Shown here: positions 26,627 through 35,738 of the stretch, piece by piece | How positions within the stretch are numbered: position 1 is the stretch's first letter | How the letters are laid out: the number at the start of each line of letters is the position of its first letter | NCBI RefSeq assembly: GCF_037911135.1 | Contig: NZ_JBBLYU010000004.1 | Location: 248,001-312,000 of the forward strand | Source: Phaeobacter sp. A36a-5a | Lineage (GTDB): Bacteria > Pseudomonadota > Alphaproteobacteria > Rhodobacterales > Rhodobacteraceae | DNA length: 64,000 nucleotides | Direction of reading: 5' to 3' | The notes under the pieces: generated by a model | Told to the model about the DNA's origin: nothing | Database searches by the model: none | What the model saw: the letters and a program-made list of their open reading frames with translations, nothing else | Translations under genes and position numbers: made by a program

Positions 26627-26702
26627 TCACCGGACCGGTGACGCACAACTGACTGTGCCGGTGACCCAGACCGGCACCAGCGCCGGGGCGGCCTGCCCCG
26701 GC
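26627..26702 (+). promoter_or_regulatory. Three successive hairpins between binding-protein and ATPase genes
   Basis: Directly after the stop are TCACCGG-A-CCGGTGA (26627-26641), GTGCCGGT with a 7-base loop and ACCGGCAC (26655-26677), and GCCGGGGC-GGCCT-GCCCCGGC (26682-26702). All arms are perfect. None has a T-run, so they look like mRNA 3'-protecting structures or a leaky stop that would keep the binding protein in excess over the membrane parts. Confidence 0.6.
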
Positions 26703-26725
26703 CCTCTCATGCGTGGAGCAAGACT

Positions 26726-27493
26726 ATGGATATTCGCCTGTCCGGGGTGGGCCATGCCTATGACGACATCCCGGTCCTACGGGACATCACGCTGGAGTTC
26801 CCCAGCGGCAAGATCGTCTGTATCGTCGGCCCCTCCGGCTGTGGCAAATCCACCCTCCTGCGGTTCATCGGCGGGTTGGAACGCCCTAGCCAAGGCGAGG
26901 TCCTGCAGGTGGGGCAGCCGCCCGAGGGCAGTCTTAATCCGCTGACTTATGTGTTTCAGGATTTTGCCCTGCTGCCATGGCGCACGGTCCGGGGCAATAT
27001 CAGCCTGGTGCTGGAGGATCACGGCATTCGCGGCGCGGCAGCGGCACGGATCATTGACGATGTTCTGGCGCGCACCAAGCTGAGTGATTTTGCCGAGGCG
27101 CTGCCCAAGCAGCTGTCGGGCGGGATGAAACAGCGGGTGGCAATAGCACGGGCGCTTGCCGTGAACCCGGCAGTGATGCTGATGGATGAGCCTCTGTCGG
27201 CGCTGGACAGCCAGACCCGCGAACTGCTGATGGATGATCTGGTCGCGCTGTGGACGCGCACGCCCTTCACCGCCGTCTATGTGACCCATAATCTGGCCGA
27301 GGCGGTGCGGCTGGGTCATGCCATCGTGGTCTTGTCCCGCCGTCCTGGCCAGATCCGCGAGATCGTGGAACTGGACACGCCGCTGGCCGAGCGCGAGTTT
27401 GGCGATGCTGAGCTTGAACAGAAACAGAAATACCTGTGGCAGCTGATGCGTGACGAGGCGCGGGCGGCGGATGCGGAGCTGATGAATGTCTGA
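26726..27493 (+). CDS. ABC transporter ATP-binding protein, SsuB/TauB type
   Basis: This 255-residue ATPase has Walker A GPSGCGKST near residue 38, the Q-loop YVFQDFALLPWR, signature LSGGMKQRVAIARAL, Walker B VMLMDEPLSALD and the switch His in VYVTHNLAEA. All are intact. The tail with LSRRPGQIREIVELD is typical of the nitrate/sulfonate/taurine branch. It overlaps the permease gene by 8 bases. Confidence 0.93.
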   Translation: MDIRLSGVGHAYDDIPVLRDITLEFPSGKIVCIVGPSGCGKSTLLRFIGGLERPSQGEVLQVGQPPEGSLNPLTYVFQDFALLPWRTVRGNISLVLEDHGIRGAAAARIIDDVLARTKLSDFAEALPKQLSGGMKQRVAIARALAVNPAVMLMDEPLSALDSQTRELLMDDLVALWTRTPFTAVYVTHNLAEAVRLGHAIVVLSRRPGQIREIVELDTPLAEREFGDAELEQKQKYLWQLMRDEARAADAELMNV

Positions 27494-28334
27494 CACCCAA
27501 TTGGCCGGGGCGCAGCCCGGCAAGACGGCGGGCACCCCCGCAACACCGACGATCCGCCCGGTTCAGTTTCGCGGCGGCGGCTTCGCCCCCCGCGGCGGGC
27601 GCTGGGTGGGCGGGCTGGTCTTTGTGCTGCTGTTGCTTCTGGCCGAACTTGGCACCCGCCAGGGCTGGATTTCCAACCTCACCCTGCCGCGCCCCAGCGA
27701 TGTGCTGGCGACGTTGCAGGAGCTCTATGCCACCGGCCTGCTGTGGACCCACGTCAGCGTCTCGCTGTCGCGATTGATCGTGGGCGCGGCCTTGGGGGCC
27801 AGCGTCGGTATTGGCGTCGGGCTGATGATCGGGCTGTTTTCCTATGTGCGCGCGGGGCTGGTGCCCTTGGTGGCGGCGCTATTTCCGATCCCGAAGATCG
27901 CGCTTTTGCCGCTGTTTGTGATCTGGTTCGGCATTGATGAAGGGTCCAAATATGCGCTGATCGCCTTTGGCACCTTTACGCCCACCGTCGTGGCCACCTA
28001 TGGCGCGGTGGACAATGTCGACCGCTCGCTGATCCGCATGGGGCAGAGTTTCAACCTGTCGTGGCTGTCGATTGTCCGCAAGATCGTGCTGCCGGGGGCG
28101 ATGCCCGGTATCCTGTCCGGCCTGCGCATCAGCCTGGCGATTGCCATCATCCTGCTGGTGGCCGCTGAAATGCTGGGGGCGGAGCATGGCATTGGTGCGT
28201 ATATTCTGGAGGCCGGGTCGCTCTATGATCTGGAGCGGCTGTTTGCCGGTGTGGCGATCCTGTCGGTGCTGGGGGTGCTGGTCAGCAGCCTGATCGGGCT
28301 GATCGAACGCCACCTGCTGCGCTGGCGCAGCTGA
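27486..28334 (+). CDS. ABC transporter permease, SsuC/TauC type
   Basis: This 282-residue membrane protein has a cytoplasmic N-terminus of about 40 residues rich in Gly, Pro and Thr, then about six hydrophobic helices. The EAA-like loop GQSFNLSWLSIVRKIVLPGAMPGILSGL, identified by the core IVLPGAMPGILSG near residue 210, contacts the ATPase. It completes the importer begun at 25607. A GCGCGAC-CGA-GTCGCGC hairpin starts one base after the stop but lacks a T-run. Confidence 0.92.
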   Translation: MSDTQLAGAQPGKTAGTPATPTIRPVQFRGGGFAPRGGRWVGGLVFVLLLLLAELGTRQGWISNLTLPRPSDVLATLQELYATGLLWTHVSVSLSRLIVGAALGASVGIGVGLMIGLFSYVRAGLVPLVAALFPIPKIALLPLFVIWFGIDEGSKYALIAFGTFTPTVVATYGAVDNVDRSLIRMGQSFNLSWLSIVRKIVLPGAMPGILSGLRISLAIAIILLVAAEMLGAEHGIGAYILEAGSLYDLERLFAGVAILSVLGVLVSSLIGLIERHLLRWRS

Positions 28335-28663
28335 GCGCGACCGAGTCGCGCATGTGACCCGCCCCTGCCTGTCGCAATCGCATAGAATCGAGGCCAATGG
28401 CGCCAAAACGCGCCAATAATCTCAAAAGCGCGGCAATCTGCGCCTCACAAAGCCCATGCCGGCAATTGCACCCGCGCGCGACCTGATTTACACGGGGGCC
28501 ATATGAATGGCTGTTGTCCTTGCGGGCTGCCGGTCTGTCAGACCAGTTCTGACCCAAGATGACCGCCCGCCGCATCCTCACCGGGCAGCAGCACCCCGTC
28601 CATCAGGTGCAGCGCCGACCGCTCACCCAAGTTTCCGATATCGCTGAAAAAAGGTTGTGGAAT
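28335..28663. other. Non-coding gap before isocitrate dehydrogenase
   Basis: These 329 bases hold the hairpin GCGCGAC-CGA-GTCGCGC at 28335-28351 and, presumably, the icd promoter. The frame of icd is open upstream to 28559 but the extension has no family features. I see no gene here. Confidence 0.55.
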
Positions 28664-30880
28664 ATGGCAGAAAATTCGACCCCCGACATTTTGTATACCA
28701 TCGTAGACGAAGCCCCCGAGCTGGCCAGCGCCTCTCTGTTGCCGATCATCCGCAGCTTTGCGAATGCGGCGGGCGTCTCCGTCGGGACCAAGGACATTTC
28801 GCTGGCGGGCCGCATCCTTGCGACCTTCCCCGAAGCGCTGAGCGACACCCAGCGTCAGAGCAACGATCTGGCCGAACTGGGCGAACTGGTGAAGACCCCC
28901 GAAGCCAATGTCATCAAGCTGCCGAATATCTCCGCCTCGGTGCCGCAGCTGACCGCCGCGATTGCCGAGTTGCAGGCGCAGGGGTTCGACATCCCCGACT
29001 ATCCGGCGGACCCGGTGACCGATGCGCAAAAAGAGATCCGCGCGCGCTATGACACCATCAAGGGCTCGGCTGTGAACCCGGTGCTGCGCGAAGGCAACTC
29101 GGACCGTCGCGCTGCCCGCGCAGTGAAGAACTTTGCCCAGAACAACCCGCATTCGATGGGCAAATGGTCCGCTGACAGCAAGACCAAAGTCTCCTCGATG
29201 CCGGGCAATGATTTCTACGCCAACGAAGTCTCCGCCACCATTTCCGCCGCGCAGGCCGGGACCGCGAAGATCGAGTTTGTCGGCAAGGACGGCGCCGTTA
29301 CCGTGCTGAAGGACAGCTGGCCGCTGGAAGAGGGCACCGTTGCCGATGCAACCTTCATGTCGGCCAAGGCGCTGTCGTCCTTCCTGACGGATGCGATTGA
29401 AGACACCAAATCCGATGGCACCATGTTCTCGCTGCACATGAAAGCCACCATGATGAAGGTCTCCGACCCGATCATCTTTGGCCACGCGGTGAAGGCATGG
29501 CTGGGTCCGGTCTGGGACAAATTCGGCGCTGAAATCGAAGCGGCTGGCGGCTCGGCGAACTCGGGCCTTGGTGCGGTTCTGGCAACCATCGACGGCCTGC
29601 CCAATGGCGATGCGATCAAGGCAGAGATCGCCGCGCTGGACCGTCCGTCCATGTATATGGTGGACAGCGACAAGGGCATCACCAACCTGCATGTGCCCTC
29701 CGATGTGATCATTGACGCCTCCATGCCTGCGGTGATCCGTGCCGGCGGCAAGGGCTGGGACGAAGCGGGCAACAAGGGCGACACCAACTGCGTGATCCCC
29801 GACCGCTGCTATTCCACCGTCTATGACGAGAGCATCAATTTCTTCAAAGCCAACGGCGCGCTCGACGTGACCACCGCAGGCTCCGTCGCCAACGTCGGTC
29901 TGATGGCGCAGAAGGCAGAGGAATACGGCTCGCACCCGACCACCTTCGAAGCGGCCGCAGATGGCACCATCCGTATCGTGCTGGCAAATGGCGAGACGCT
30001 GCATTCGCACGAGGTCGAGGCCGGTGATATCTGGCGCGCCTGCACCGTGAAAAAGGCCCCGATCGAAAACTGGATCCAGCTGGCGATGGACCGTCAGCGG
30101 CTGACCGGTTCCGAGGCGATTTTCTGGCTGGACGCCAACCGCGCCCATGACGCCGAGCTGATCAAATACGTGCAGCCCGTGCTGAACGCAGCTGGCGTGG
30201 CCGATAAGTTCCAGATCATGGCACCGCGCGAAGCCACCCGCCAGAGCCTTGAAACCATCACCGCAGGCAAGGACAGCATCGCCATCACCGGCAACGTGCT
30301 GCGCGACTATCTGACCGACCTGTTCCCGATCCTGGAGCTGGGCACCTCGGCCAAGATGCTGTCGATCGTGAAGCTGATGAACGGTGGCGGGTTGTTTGAA
30401 ACCGGGGCCGGCGGCTCTGCGCCCAAGCACGTGCAGCAGCTGGTTGAAGAAAACCACCTGCGCTGGGACTCGATGGGCGAATTCTGTGCTCTGGGTGAAT
30501 CGCTGAACTTCCTCGCCGACAGCAAGGGCAACGCCAAGGCTGGCGTACTGGGTGCCGCTGCCGAGGCGGCGACGCAGGGCATTCTGGATCACAACCGCTC
30601 GCCCTCGCGCAAGGTGGGTGAGCCGGACAACCGCGCCAGCCACTACTGGTTTGCCCGCTACTGGGCCGAAGCGCTGGCCGCGCAGGGGGATGACGCCGAA
30701 CTGGCCGCGCATTTCGCGCCCATCGCCGCAGAGCTGGCGGCCAAGGAAGAGCAGATCCTGTCGGAGCTGGCCGAGGTTCAGGGCAAGGCGGTTGATCTGG
30801 GCGGCTATTTCCACACCGATCCGGTGAAAACCGCCGCCGTCATGCGCCCCAGCGCCACGCTGAACGGCATTATCGGCTGA
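28664..30880 (+). CDS. icd: NADP-dependent isocitrate dehydrogenase, monomeric type
   Basis: From ATG 28664 the product has 738 residues, the expected length for the monomeric IDH-II family, which is unrelated in length to the roughly 420-residue dimeric enzyme. Family segments include [21 protein letters not shown] (in part), [50 protein letters not shown] and [19 protein letters not shown]. It converts isocitrate to 2-oxoglutarate in the TCA cycle and yields NADPH. It is transcribed alone and has its own terminator. Confidence 0.96.
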   Translation: MAENSTPDILYTIVDEAPELASASLLPIIRSFANAAGVSVGTKDISLAGRILATFPEALSDTQRQSNDLAELGELVKTPEANVIKLPNISASVPQLTAAIAELQAQGFDIPDYPADPVTDAQKEIRARYDTIKGSAVNPVLREGNSDRRAARAVKNFAQNNPHSMGKWSADSKTKVSSMPGNDFYANEVSATISAAQAGTAKIEFVGKDGAVTVLKDSWPLEEGTVADATFMSAKALSSFLTDAIEDTKSDGTMFSLHMKATMMKVSDPIIFGHAVKAWLGPVWDKFGAEIEAAGGSANSGLGAVLATIDGLPNGDAIKAEIAALDRPSMYMVDSDKGITNLHVPSDVIIDASMPAVIRAGGKGWDEAGNKGDTNCVIPDRCYSTVYDESINFFKANGALDVTTAGSVANVGLMAQKAEEYGSHPTTFEAAADGTIRIVLANGETLHSHEVEAGDIWRACTVKKAPIENWIQLAMDRQRLTGSEAIFWLDANRAHDAELIKYVQPVLNAAGVADKFQIMAPREATRQSLETITAGKDSIAITGNVLRDYLTDLFPILELGTSAKMLSIVKLMNGGGLFETGAGGSAPKHVQQLVEENHLRWDSMGEFCALGESLNFLADSKGNAKAGVLGAAAEAATQGILDHNRSPSRKVGEPDNRASHYWFARYWAEALAAQGDDAELAAHFAPIAAELAAKEEQILSELAEVQGKAVDLGGYFHTDPVKTAAVMRPSATLNGIIG

Positions 30881-30925
30881 TCACGCATCGGCGTGTTCGG
30901 GCGACATGCTGCCCCTAGACCATAG

Positions 30926-30957
30926 AAAACGCCCGGAGTGTTCCGGGCGTTTTTTTC
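30926..30957 (+). terminator. Rho-independent terminator after icd
   Basis: AAAACGCCCGGA, loop GTGT, TCCGGGCGTTTT then more Ts: a perfect 12-bp stem. Confidence 0.9.
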
Positions 30958-30997
30958 GTTCAGACTGCAAAGCCTCGGGGGAACGTGTCAGGGCGGA

Positions 30998-31696
30998 TCA
31001 GCCGACCATGTCCAGCGCTTCGACCGGGTCGTCGCGTTTGGATCTCGCCGCCTCGACCAGCGCGCGAAAGAGGTTCAGATGGGCGGGCTGGTAGAACAGA
31101 TGCTCAGGATGCCACTGCACCCCGACTGCAAACCGACGGCCCGGATCCTCGATCGCCTGCACCATGCCGGACTGATCGCGCCCGGTGACGCGCAGCCCCT
31201 GCCCGAGGCTGCTGACCGACTGGCTGTGCAGCGCGTTGACCTTCAGCTCAGGCACCCCGAGGATACGCCGCAGTGTGCTGTTGTTGGTGATCGTGACCTT
31301 CTTGCGGGGGAGCACTGTCTTATAGTTTTCCAACCCGTAAAAGGCATAGGCATCCTGATGGAGCTCGCCCCCGCGCGCCACATTCAGCATCTGCGCCCCG
31401 CGACAGATCCCCAGAAGCGGAACATCCCGTTGGGTTGCCTGCCGCACGATATCAGCCTCAAGCGCGTCGCGCTCGGCGTCCAGACGGACCTCCGGCATGA
31501 TCTGCCCCTTGTAGAGCGTTGGGGCAATGTCGTCTCCGCCACCGATGACCACACCATCCACCTGCGCCAGATCGGCGGCGCGGCCGCTTTGCCAGCGCAC
31601 GGCGCGGCCACCGGCCAGCCAGATGTTCAGGGCCATCAGCGGAAAGATCCGCCAGCCGCTGCGGCGCGAGACGGTGACTGCAATAACCGGTTTCAT
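30998..31696 (-). CDS. Class I glutamine amidotransferase-like hydrolase (PuuD/peptidase C26 type)
   Basis: I start at the ATG ending at 31696 (MKPVIAVTVSRRSGWRI), which overlaps the stop of the amidoligase gene by ATGA. The 232-residue protein has the nucleophile Cys in PLLGICRGAQMLNV and the His/Glu pair in VQWHPEHLF, so the triad is intact. It resembles gamma-glutamyl-GABA hydrolases. Coupled with an amidoligase it may remove or exchange the amide-linked group, as in the predicted amidoligase/GAT gene pairs of bacteria. Actual substrate is unknown. Confidence 0.88.
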   Translation of the reverse strand: MKPVIAVTVSRRSGWRIFPLMALNIWLAGGRAVRWQSGRAADLAQVDGVVIGGGDDIAPTLYKGQIMPEVRLDAERDALEADIVRQATQRDVPLLGICRGAQMLNVARGGELHQDAYAFYGLENYKTVLPRKKVTITNNSTLRRILGVPELKVNALHSQSVSSLGQGLRVTGRDQSGMVQAIEDPGRRFAVGVQWHPEHLFYQPAHLNLFRALVEAARSKRDDPVEALDMVG

Positions 31697-32739
31697 GCGG
31701 CGTCTCCTCGTGCTGCGGTGTTCAGGACGTCGGCCGCGTGTTTGGCCCATTCGCGGTTCAGCAGCTGTTCGCTGCGCGGGCGGCTCCGCCAGGCCTTGAT
31801 CAGCTGGTCGAGCCGGCCGTCGCGGGCGATCTGTTCCAGCTCGGCCCAGCGGTTCCATTCCTGGCTGATGGACCACCCCGGCTGCCCCAGACGGCAATCC
31901 GGCAGGCGGTAGTGATAGGCCGGACGGGCGGCGGTTTTGTCATCCTCGCCCAGCGCGGCGCGCACGCGATCGGGCGCGTAATCGGCCAGCAGTGGCAGCA
32001 GATCCAGCGCGTGGTTTCTATCCGCCGCATGGTCGAGATAGAGGTCGCAGAGCGCCTCCATCGTCTTTGGCGGGTGCTCACAGAGGGCATCAATCAGCGC
32101 CGCCGGATAGGGCGCGATAAAGGGCTGCACCCGGCGCGACACGTCGATGCCCGGGCTGCGGCGCAGCACCGGATCCAGCAGAGCAAAGGCGGTAAGCACC
32201 GGGACGATGTGATCCGCCGTCATATCCGCTACTTCGACATTCAGATGTACGCCAAAGCCGTTCAGCACACCGTCCTGGGTGCCCGTGGCCCCCGCCTCTG
32301 CCAGTTTTGAACACAGCCGGTCCAGCTGCGGCAGCTGCGATTGCGCCAGCGGCGGGGTCACGATTTCAACAGGGATTAGCGGCTCTGCGAGGGAGAACAG
32401 CGCCTTGCCCAGCCCGTGGACTTCGGTCCGGTAGCGGCTGTCCAGATAGACCTCGACATCGCCCAGCCGGGTGTTCTTGACGTGCGGTTTCGGGCCGTCG
32501 GTGTCATCCTGCGCATGGATGTCGCCGCCAAGTTCGCGCTGGACGATGCCCTGCGCCTCGGCGGCGGAGAGGCCACCGAACTCGATCTCGACGCCGACCT
32601 TGCGATCATCGGCGGCGGTGGGGGCCCCAGACATCTGCGGCAGCGATTTCACAGCGTCCTGCGCATCCGCGCGTCCCGCCGACCGGCCGTCAAGGGGAGA
32701 GGCAAAACCCGCCTCGGTACTCAGATCACTTTCCAACAT
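31693..32739 (-). CDS. Putative amidoligase (glutamine synthetase/GCS-like fold)
   Basis: This 348-residue protein has the amidoligase family core: DDRKVGVEIEFGGLS at about residue 45 with the metal-binding E-x-E, a strand with GDVEVYLDSRY, TPPLAQSQLPQLDRL, and GFGVHLNVEV with the His-x-Asn pair. These correspond to motifs of glutamine synthetase-like COOH-NH2 ligases. The family is predicted, from comparative genomics, to form amide bonds on peptides or small amines. The first roughly 40 residues are variable and may be disordered. The overlapping glutamine amidotransferase-like gene downstream is its expected partner. Confidence 0.85.
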   Translation of the reverse strand: MLESDLSTEAGFASPLDGRSAGRADAQDAVKSLPQMSGAPTAADDRKVGVEIEFGGLSAAEAQGIVQRELGGDIHAQDDTDGPKPHVKNTRLGDVEVYLDSRYRTEVHGLGKALFSLAEPLIPVEIVTPPLAQSQLPQLDRLCSKLAEAGATGTQDGVLNGFGVHLNVEVADMTADHIVPVLTAFALLDPVLRRSPGIDVSRRVQPFIAPYPAALIDALCEHPPKTMEALCDLYLDHAADRNHALDLLPLLADYAPDRVRAALGEDDKTAARPAYHYRLPDCRLGQPGWSISQEWNRWAELEQIARDGRLDQLIKAWRSRPRSEQLLNREWAKHAADVLNTAARGDAA

Positions 32740-32900
32740 AATGGGCTCCGTGCTCGCTCACAGACCCAACGTCACCGATGCAAAAATGTTCCACCCCTGC
32801 GGGCGCGGGCAGGATCCTCTCACGTTTTTTACGCTGCTTTGTTGATCGGGCGATCGGTCGAAATCCGCCGCGGGCAAGACAGGCCCCGTCGGATTAGCAG

Positions 32901-33539
32901 TCAGATCAACAGCATCCAGAGGCCGACAGCCGCCAGCAGCAGGGCAAACCCCCGGTTCATCCGGCGCGCCCGATCATCGCGGAAGATCCATCGTGCAAGC
33001 CCCTCGCCGATCCATGTCCAGATCGAAAACGCCACCAGATTGTTCAGCGTGAAGATCAGCGTGATGATCATGACCAGCCCCAGCTGTCCCGAAAAAAGAA
33101 GGGACGCTGCATCATCGGCGGTGCGCGCAGGATCAGCGGGCGCCAGAAACTGGCTGAACATCACCGCAATGATCACATAGGCCTTCGGGTTCAGCAGCAG
33201 CAACACCACACCATCACCAAAGCGCGCCGGTCGCGCCTGTGCCCCTGAGGCCGCCCCGTCGGCGCCCCACATGCCCCAGGCCAGCCACAGGACATAGGCC
33301 GCCCCGGCCAGCGTCAGCCATCGAAACGCCTCCTGCGAGACCGCCTGAGCCAGCAGGGCGCTGGATCCGATCAAGAGGGTCACCAGCGCCGTGGCGATGT
33401 GATAGCCGGCCGTGGCCGGGATCGTGGCGCGCATCCCAAATCGCGCGCCGTTGGCGGCAAAGAACAGATTGCCCGGTCCCGGGCTATAGGCCAGCGGGAA
33501 CAGAAACACGAGCAGGGCAAGCGTCGTCTCAAGGGTCAT
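32901..33539 (-). CDS. LysE family amino-acid/metabolite exporter
   Basis: I start at the ATG ending at 33539 (MTLETTLALLVFLFPLAYSPGPGN). The 212-residue membrane protein has about six hydrophobic segments. The N-terminal YSPGPGNLFFAANGARFG motif is diagnostic of the LysE/RhtB superfamily, which exports amino acids or related compounds, and GDGVVLLLLNPKAYVI matches the conserved LLNPKA motif. Substrate is unknown. It ends about 160 bases from the start of the amidoligase gene and faces a hemerythrin gene divergently. Confidence 0.9.
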   Translation of the reverse strand: MTLETTLALLVFLFPLAYSPGPGNLFFAANGARFGMRATIPATAGYHIATALVTLLIGSSALLAQAVSQEAFRWLTLAGAAYVLWLAWGMWGADGAASGAQARPARFGDGVVLLLLNPKAYVIIAVMFSQFLAPADPARTADDAASLLFSGQLGLVMIITLIFTLNNLVAFSIWTWIGEGLARWIFRDDRARRMNRGFALLLAAVGLWMLLI

Positions 33540-33730
33540 ATCAGCCTCACATGGCAATGCTGATCCTGACCTAATTGCACCGGCCATGGGTCGCGACCCG
33601 GATCCTGCGCATAATATTGCGGTCTGCGGGAACACTCCGCCCGGCTGCGGCGTTCTTCCCCTGTCTCCCGGCGGCCAGAGCCCTGGCGGGGAGGCTCAGC
33701 CCAGATAGGTCAATCAATCGGAGAGCCGCT

Positions 33731-34201
33731 ATGCCATCCATCTATGACGCCATCAAACAGGACCACGACGCCCACCGCGAGTTGCTCGCCTCGATCGAGG
33801 ACAGCAAGGTTGAGGCACGCGGCGCCCTCTGGAAACGCTTCTACGAGGATGTGAAAAGCCACGCCGCCGCCGAGGAAGAAACCTTCTACTCAAAGCTGAT
33901 CAGCCAGACCTGGGGTCAGGATGCGGCCCGCCATTCCGTGCATGAGCACCAGCAGCTCGACGATCTGATGGAAGAGCTCAACGTGATGAAAATGTCCTCC
34001 GACCTGTGGATGAGCAAGTTCCAGCAGCTGAAGCACGACTACGAACACCACATGGAGGAAGAGGAAAACGAGGTGTTTACCCGGGCCAAGGAGATCATCT
34101 CCGATGAGGAGATCGAAGGCTATGGCACACGTTTCCAGAAGCGCAAGGAAGAGGAACGCGGCCTGATTGACGAAAAACGCGAGGACAGCCTCGAAGACTG
34201 A
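33731..34201 (+). CDS. Hemerythrin-domain protein
   Basis: From ATG 33731, after GGAGAG, the product has 156 residues. It is a helical bundle with iron-ligand candidates in QDHDAHRELL, KSHAAAEEETFY, HEHQQLDDLM and DYEHHMEEEENEVF, in the usual H...HxxxE...H...HxxxE order for hemerythrin-like cation-binding domains. The C-terminal 30 residues are very charged (RFQKRKEEERGLIDEKRED). Roles in the family include oxygen or redox sensing and iron handling; none can be picked here. Confidence 0.88.
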   Translation: MPSIYDAIKQDHDAHRELLASIEDSKVEARGALWKRFYEDVKSHAAAEEETFYSKLISQTWGQDAARHSVHEHQQLDDLMEELNVMKMSSDLWMSKFQQLKHDYEHHMEEEENEVFTRAKEIISDEEIEGYGTRFQKRKEEERGLIDEKREDSLED

Positions 34202-34400
34202 CGGCAGCGATCCCGGGCAGCCCGGCGTCAAGCCCGACGTCCAGCCCGGTGCAGGGAGGCAGATCCGGGCGGGGACCTCTCGGCGCCGCGCGCATCATAC
34301 CGCCGACAAGAGAGAGTCGGCCGCCGCGCGGCTCTCTGTGTTGTCTATCCATGAGAGCCTGCGGGTCGGCGGGCAGGACCGCCTCGGCCTTCAGCGGCGA

Positions 34401-34928
34401 TCAGAGCTGTCGCGCAATCGACAGCGTTGCCATGGCGGGCAGCGTCAACAGCTCTTTCGCCTGCGCAACCCGCGCCTGCGTGTAGTACCCCGGCTCGTGC
34501 AGGATATTGATGGTCGCGGCCAGTTCCCCCTCCAGCAGAACCGGCAGGTTGATCACCGCGCCACAGCCCAGCGCGCCGATCAGCTCGGCGTCGGGAAACA
34601 CCGCGTCGATCTCTTCCAGCGTATTCGCAACGAAACTGCGGTGCTGACCGTGGACGATATCGAACCAGCTGTTCATCTCGATCGGTTTGGTGCCGGAGGT
34701 CGGGTAATTCACACTGTCGTCGGTATAGGTGCGACAGGCCAGCATCGCGCCCATATCCACCGTCATCACTGTGAACAGCTTTGCCCCAACGGTGGCCTTG
34801 GTCAGCGCGCAGAGTGCATCGTACGCAGCCTCGGCCGTTGTGGCGGCGGCCAGCGCGTTGGTGAAATGGCGCAGCGCCTCGGCGGAGGCATCGTCTGTTC
34901 GGCGGCTGCGCATGTTATCGTCGGGCAT
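34401..34928 (-). CDS. GAF-domain protein
   Basis: This 175-residue protein is a single GAF domain: an N-terminal helix (ALRHFTNALAAATTAEAAYDAL in part), LFTVMTVD, ACRTYTDDS, and the closing segment INLPVLLEGELAATINIL typical of GAF folds. No effector domain is attached, so it may bind a small ligand on its own. It lies 63 bases past the last dpp-like gene on the same strand and could be co-transcribed with the peptide transporter. Confidence 0.85.
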   Translation of the reverse strand: MPDDNMRSRRTDDASAEALRHFTNALAAATTAEAAYDALCALTKATVGAKLFTVMTVDMGAMLACRTYTDDSVNYPTSGTKPIEMNSWFDIVHGQHRSFVANTLEEIDAVFPDAELIGALGCGAVINLPVLLEGELAATINILHEPGYYTQARVAQAKELLTLPAMATLSIARQL

Positions 34929-34991
34929 CGGGTCTGTCCTTTGGCATGGGGTCGGGTCTGCTGTCCTGATTGATGGTCAGTCCAGCAGCTG

Positions 34992-35738
34992 TCACACGGT
35001 CAGCTCCGCGCCACCGCTGGCGGCATAGAGCGCCTGAGTATAGGGATCGCGAAAGGCGCCGTCATGCAGCGCCTCTGCCGGGGCGATCTCGACAATGCGC
35101 CCCTTGTTCATCACCGCCATACGGTCACACATGAAGCTGACAACCGGCAGGTTATGGGTGACCATCAGATAGGTCAGCCCCTGCGCATGGCGCAGCGCCT
35201 TCAGCAGGTTCAGGATCTCCGCCTGCACCGAAACATCCAGCGCCGAGGTCGGCTCATCCAGGAGCATCACCTTGGGCTCCAGCATCAGCGCCCGCGCAAT
35301 CGCGACCCGCTGGCGCTGCCCACCGGACAGTTGATGCGGATAGCGAAAGCGGAACCGCTGGTCGAGGCCGACAGCGGCCAGTATCTCTGCCACGCGGGCG
35401 TCGCGCGCGCCGATGCCATGCACCCGCAGGGGCTCCCGGAGCACCCAGTCGACCGGTTTGCGCGGGTGCAATGAGCCGTAGGGATCCTGAAACACCATCT
35501 GGCAGCTTCGCGAAAACGCGCGATCAATCCCGTGGCTGCGCGGCTGACCCAGAACCGAGATCTCGCCGGTCCAGTCAGGCGCAAGCCCGGCAATCGCCTT
35601 CAGCACGGTGGATTTGCCAGATCCGCTTTCGCCGACCAGCGCAAAGCTCTCCCCCTCGGCCACATCCAGGGTGACGCCCTGCACCACCCTCGTGTCGCCG
35701 TAGGAAATATCGAGGTTTCTCAGAGATATCGCTGTCAT
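34992..35738 (-). CDS. Peptide ABC transporter ATP-binding protein, DppF type
   Basis: I start at the ATG ending at 35738 (MTAISLRNLDISYGD), which overlaps the preceding gene's stop by ATGA; an upstream extension is open but non-homologous. The 248-residue ATPase has intact Walker A GESGSGKST, signature LSGGQRQRVAIARAL, Walker B VMLLDEPTSALD and switch His in LMVTHNLPVV. It is shorter than typical DppF (about 330) because the C-terminal peptide-transporter extension is missing. It would pair with the DppD-type ATPase. Confidence 0.92.
   Translation of the reverse strand: MTAISLRNLDISYGDTRVVQGVTLDVAEGESFALVGESGSGKSTVLKAIAGLAPDWTGEISVLGQPRSHGIDRAFSRSCQMVFQDPYGSLHPRKPVDWVLREPLRVHGIGARDARVAEILAAVGLDQRFRFRYPHQLSGGQRQRVAIARALMLEPKVMLLDEPTSALDVSVQAEILNLLKALRHAQGLTYLMVTHNLPVVSFMCDRMAVMNKGRIVEIAPAEALHDGAFRDPYTQALYAASGGAELTV

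Noticed and set aside
28538-30814. Minus-strand open frame of about 760 codons opposite icd
   Set aside because: Antisense shadow of monomeric isocitrate dehydrogenase, with no recognisable motif.
34310-34337. AGAGAG...CTCTCT stem after the hemerythrin gene
   Set aside because: The inner part pairs poorly and the T-rich tail is interrupted, so I do not list it as a terminator.
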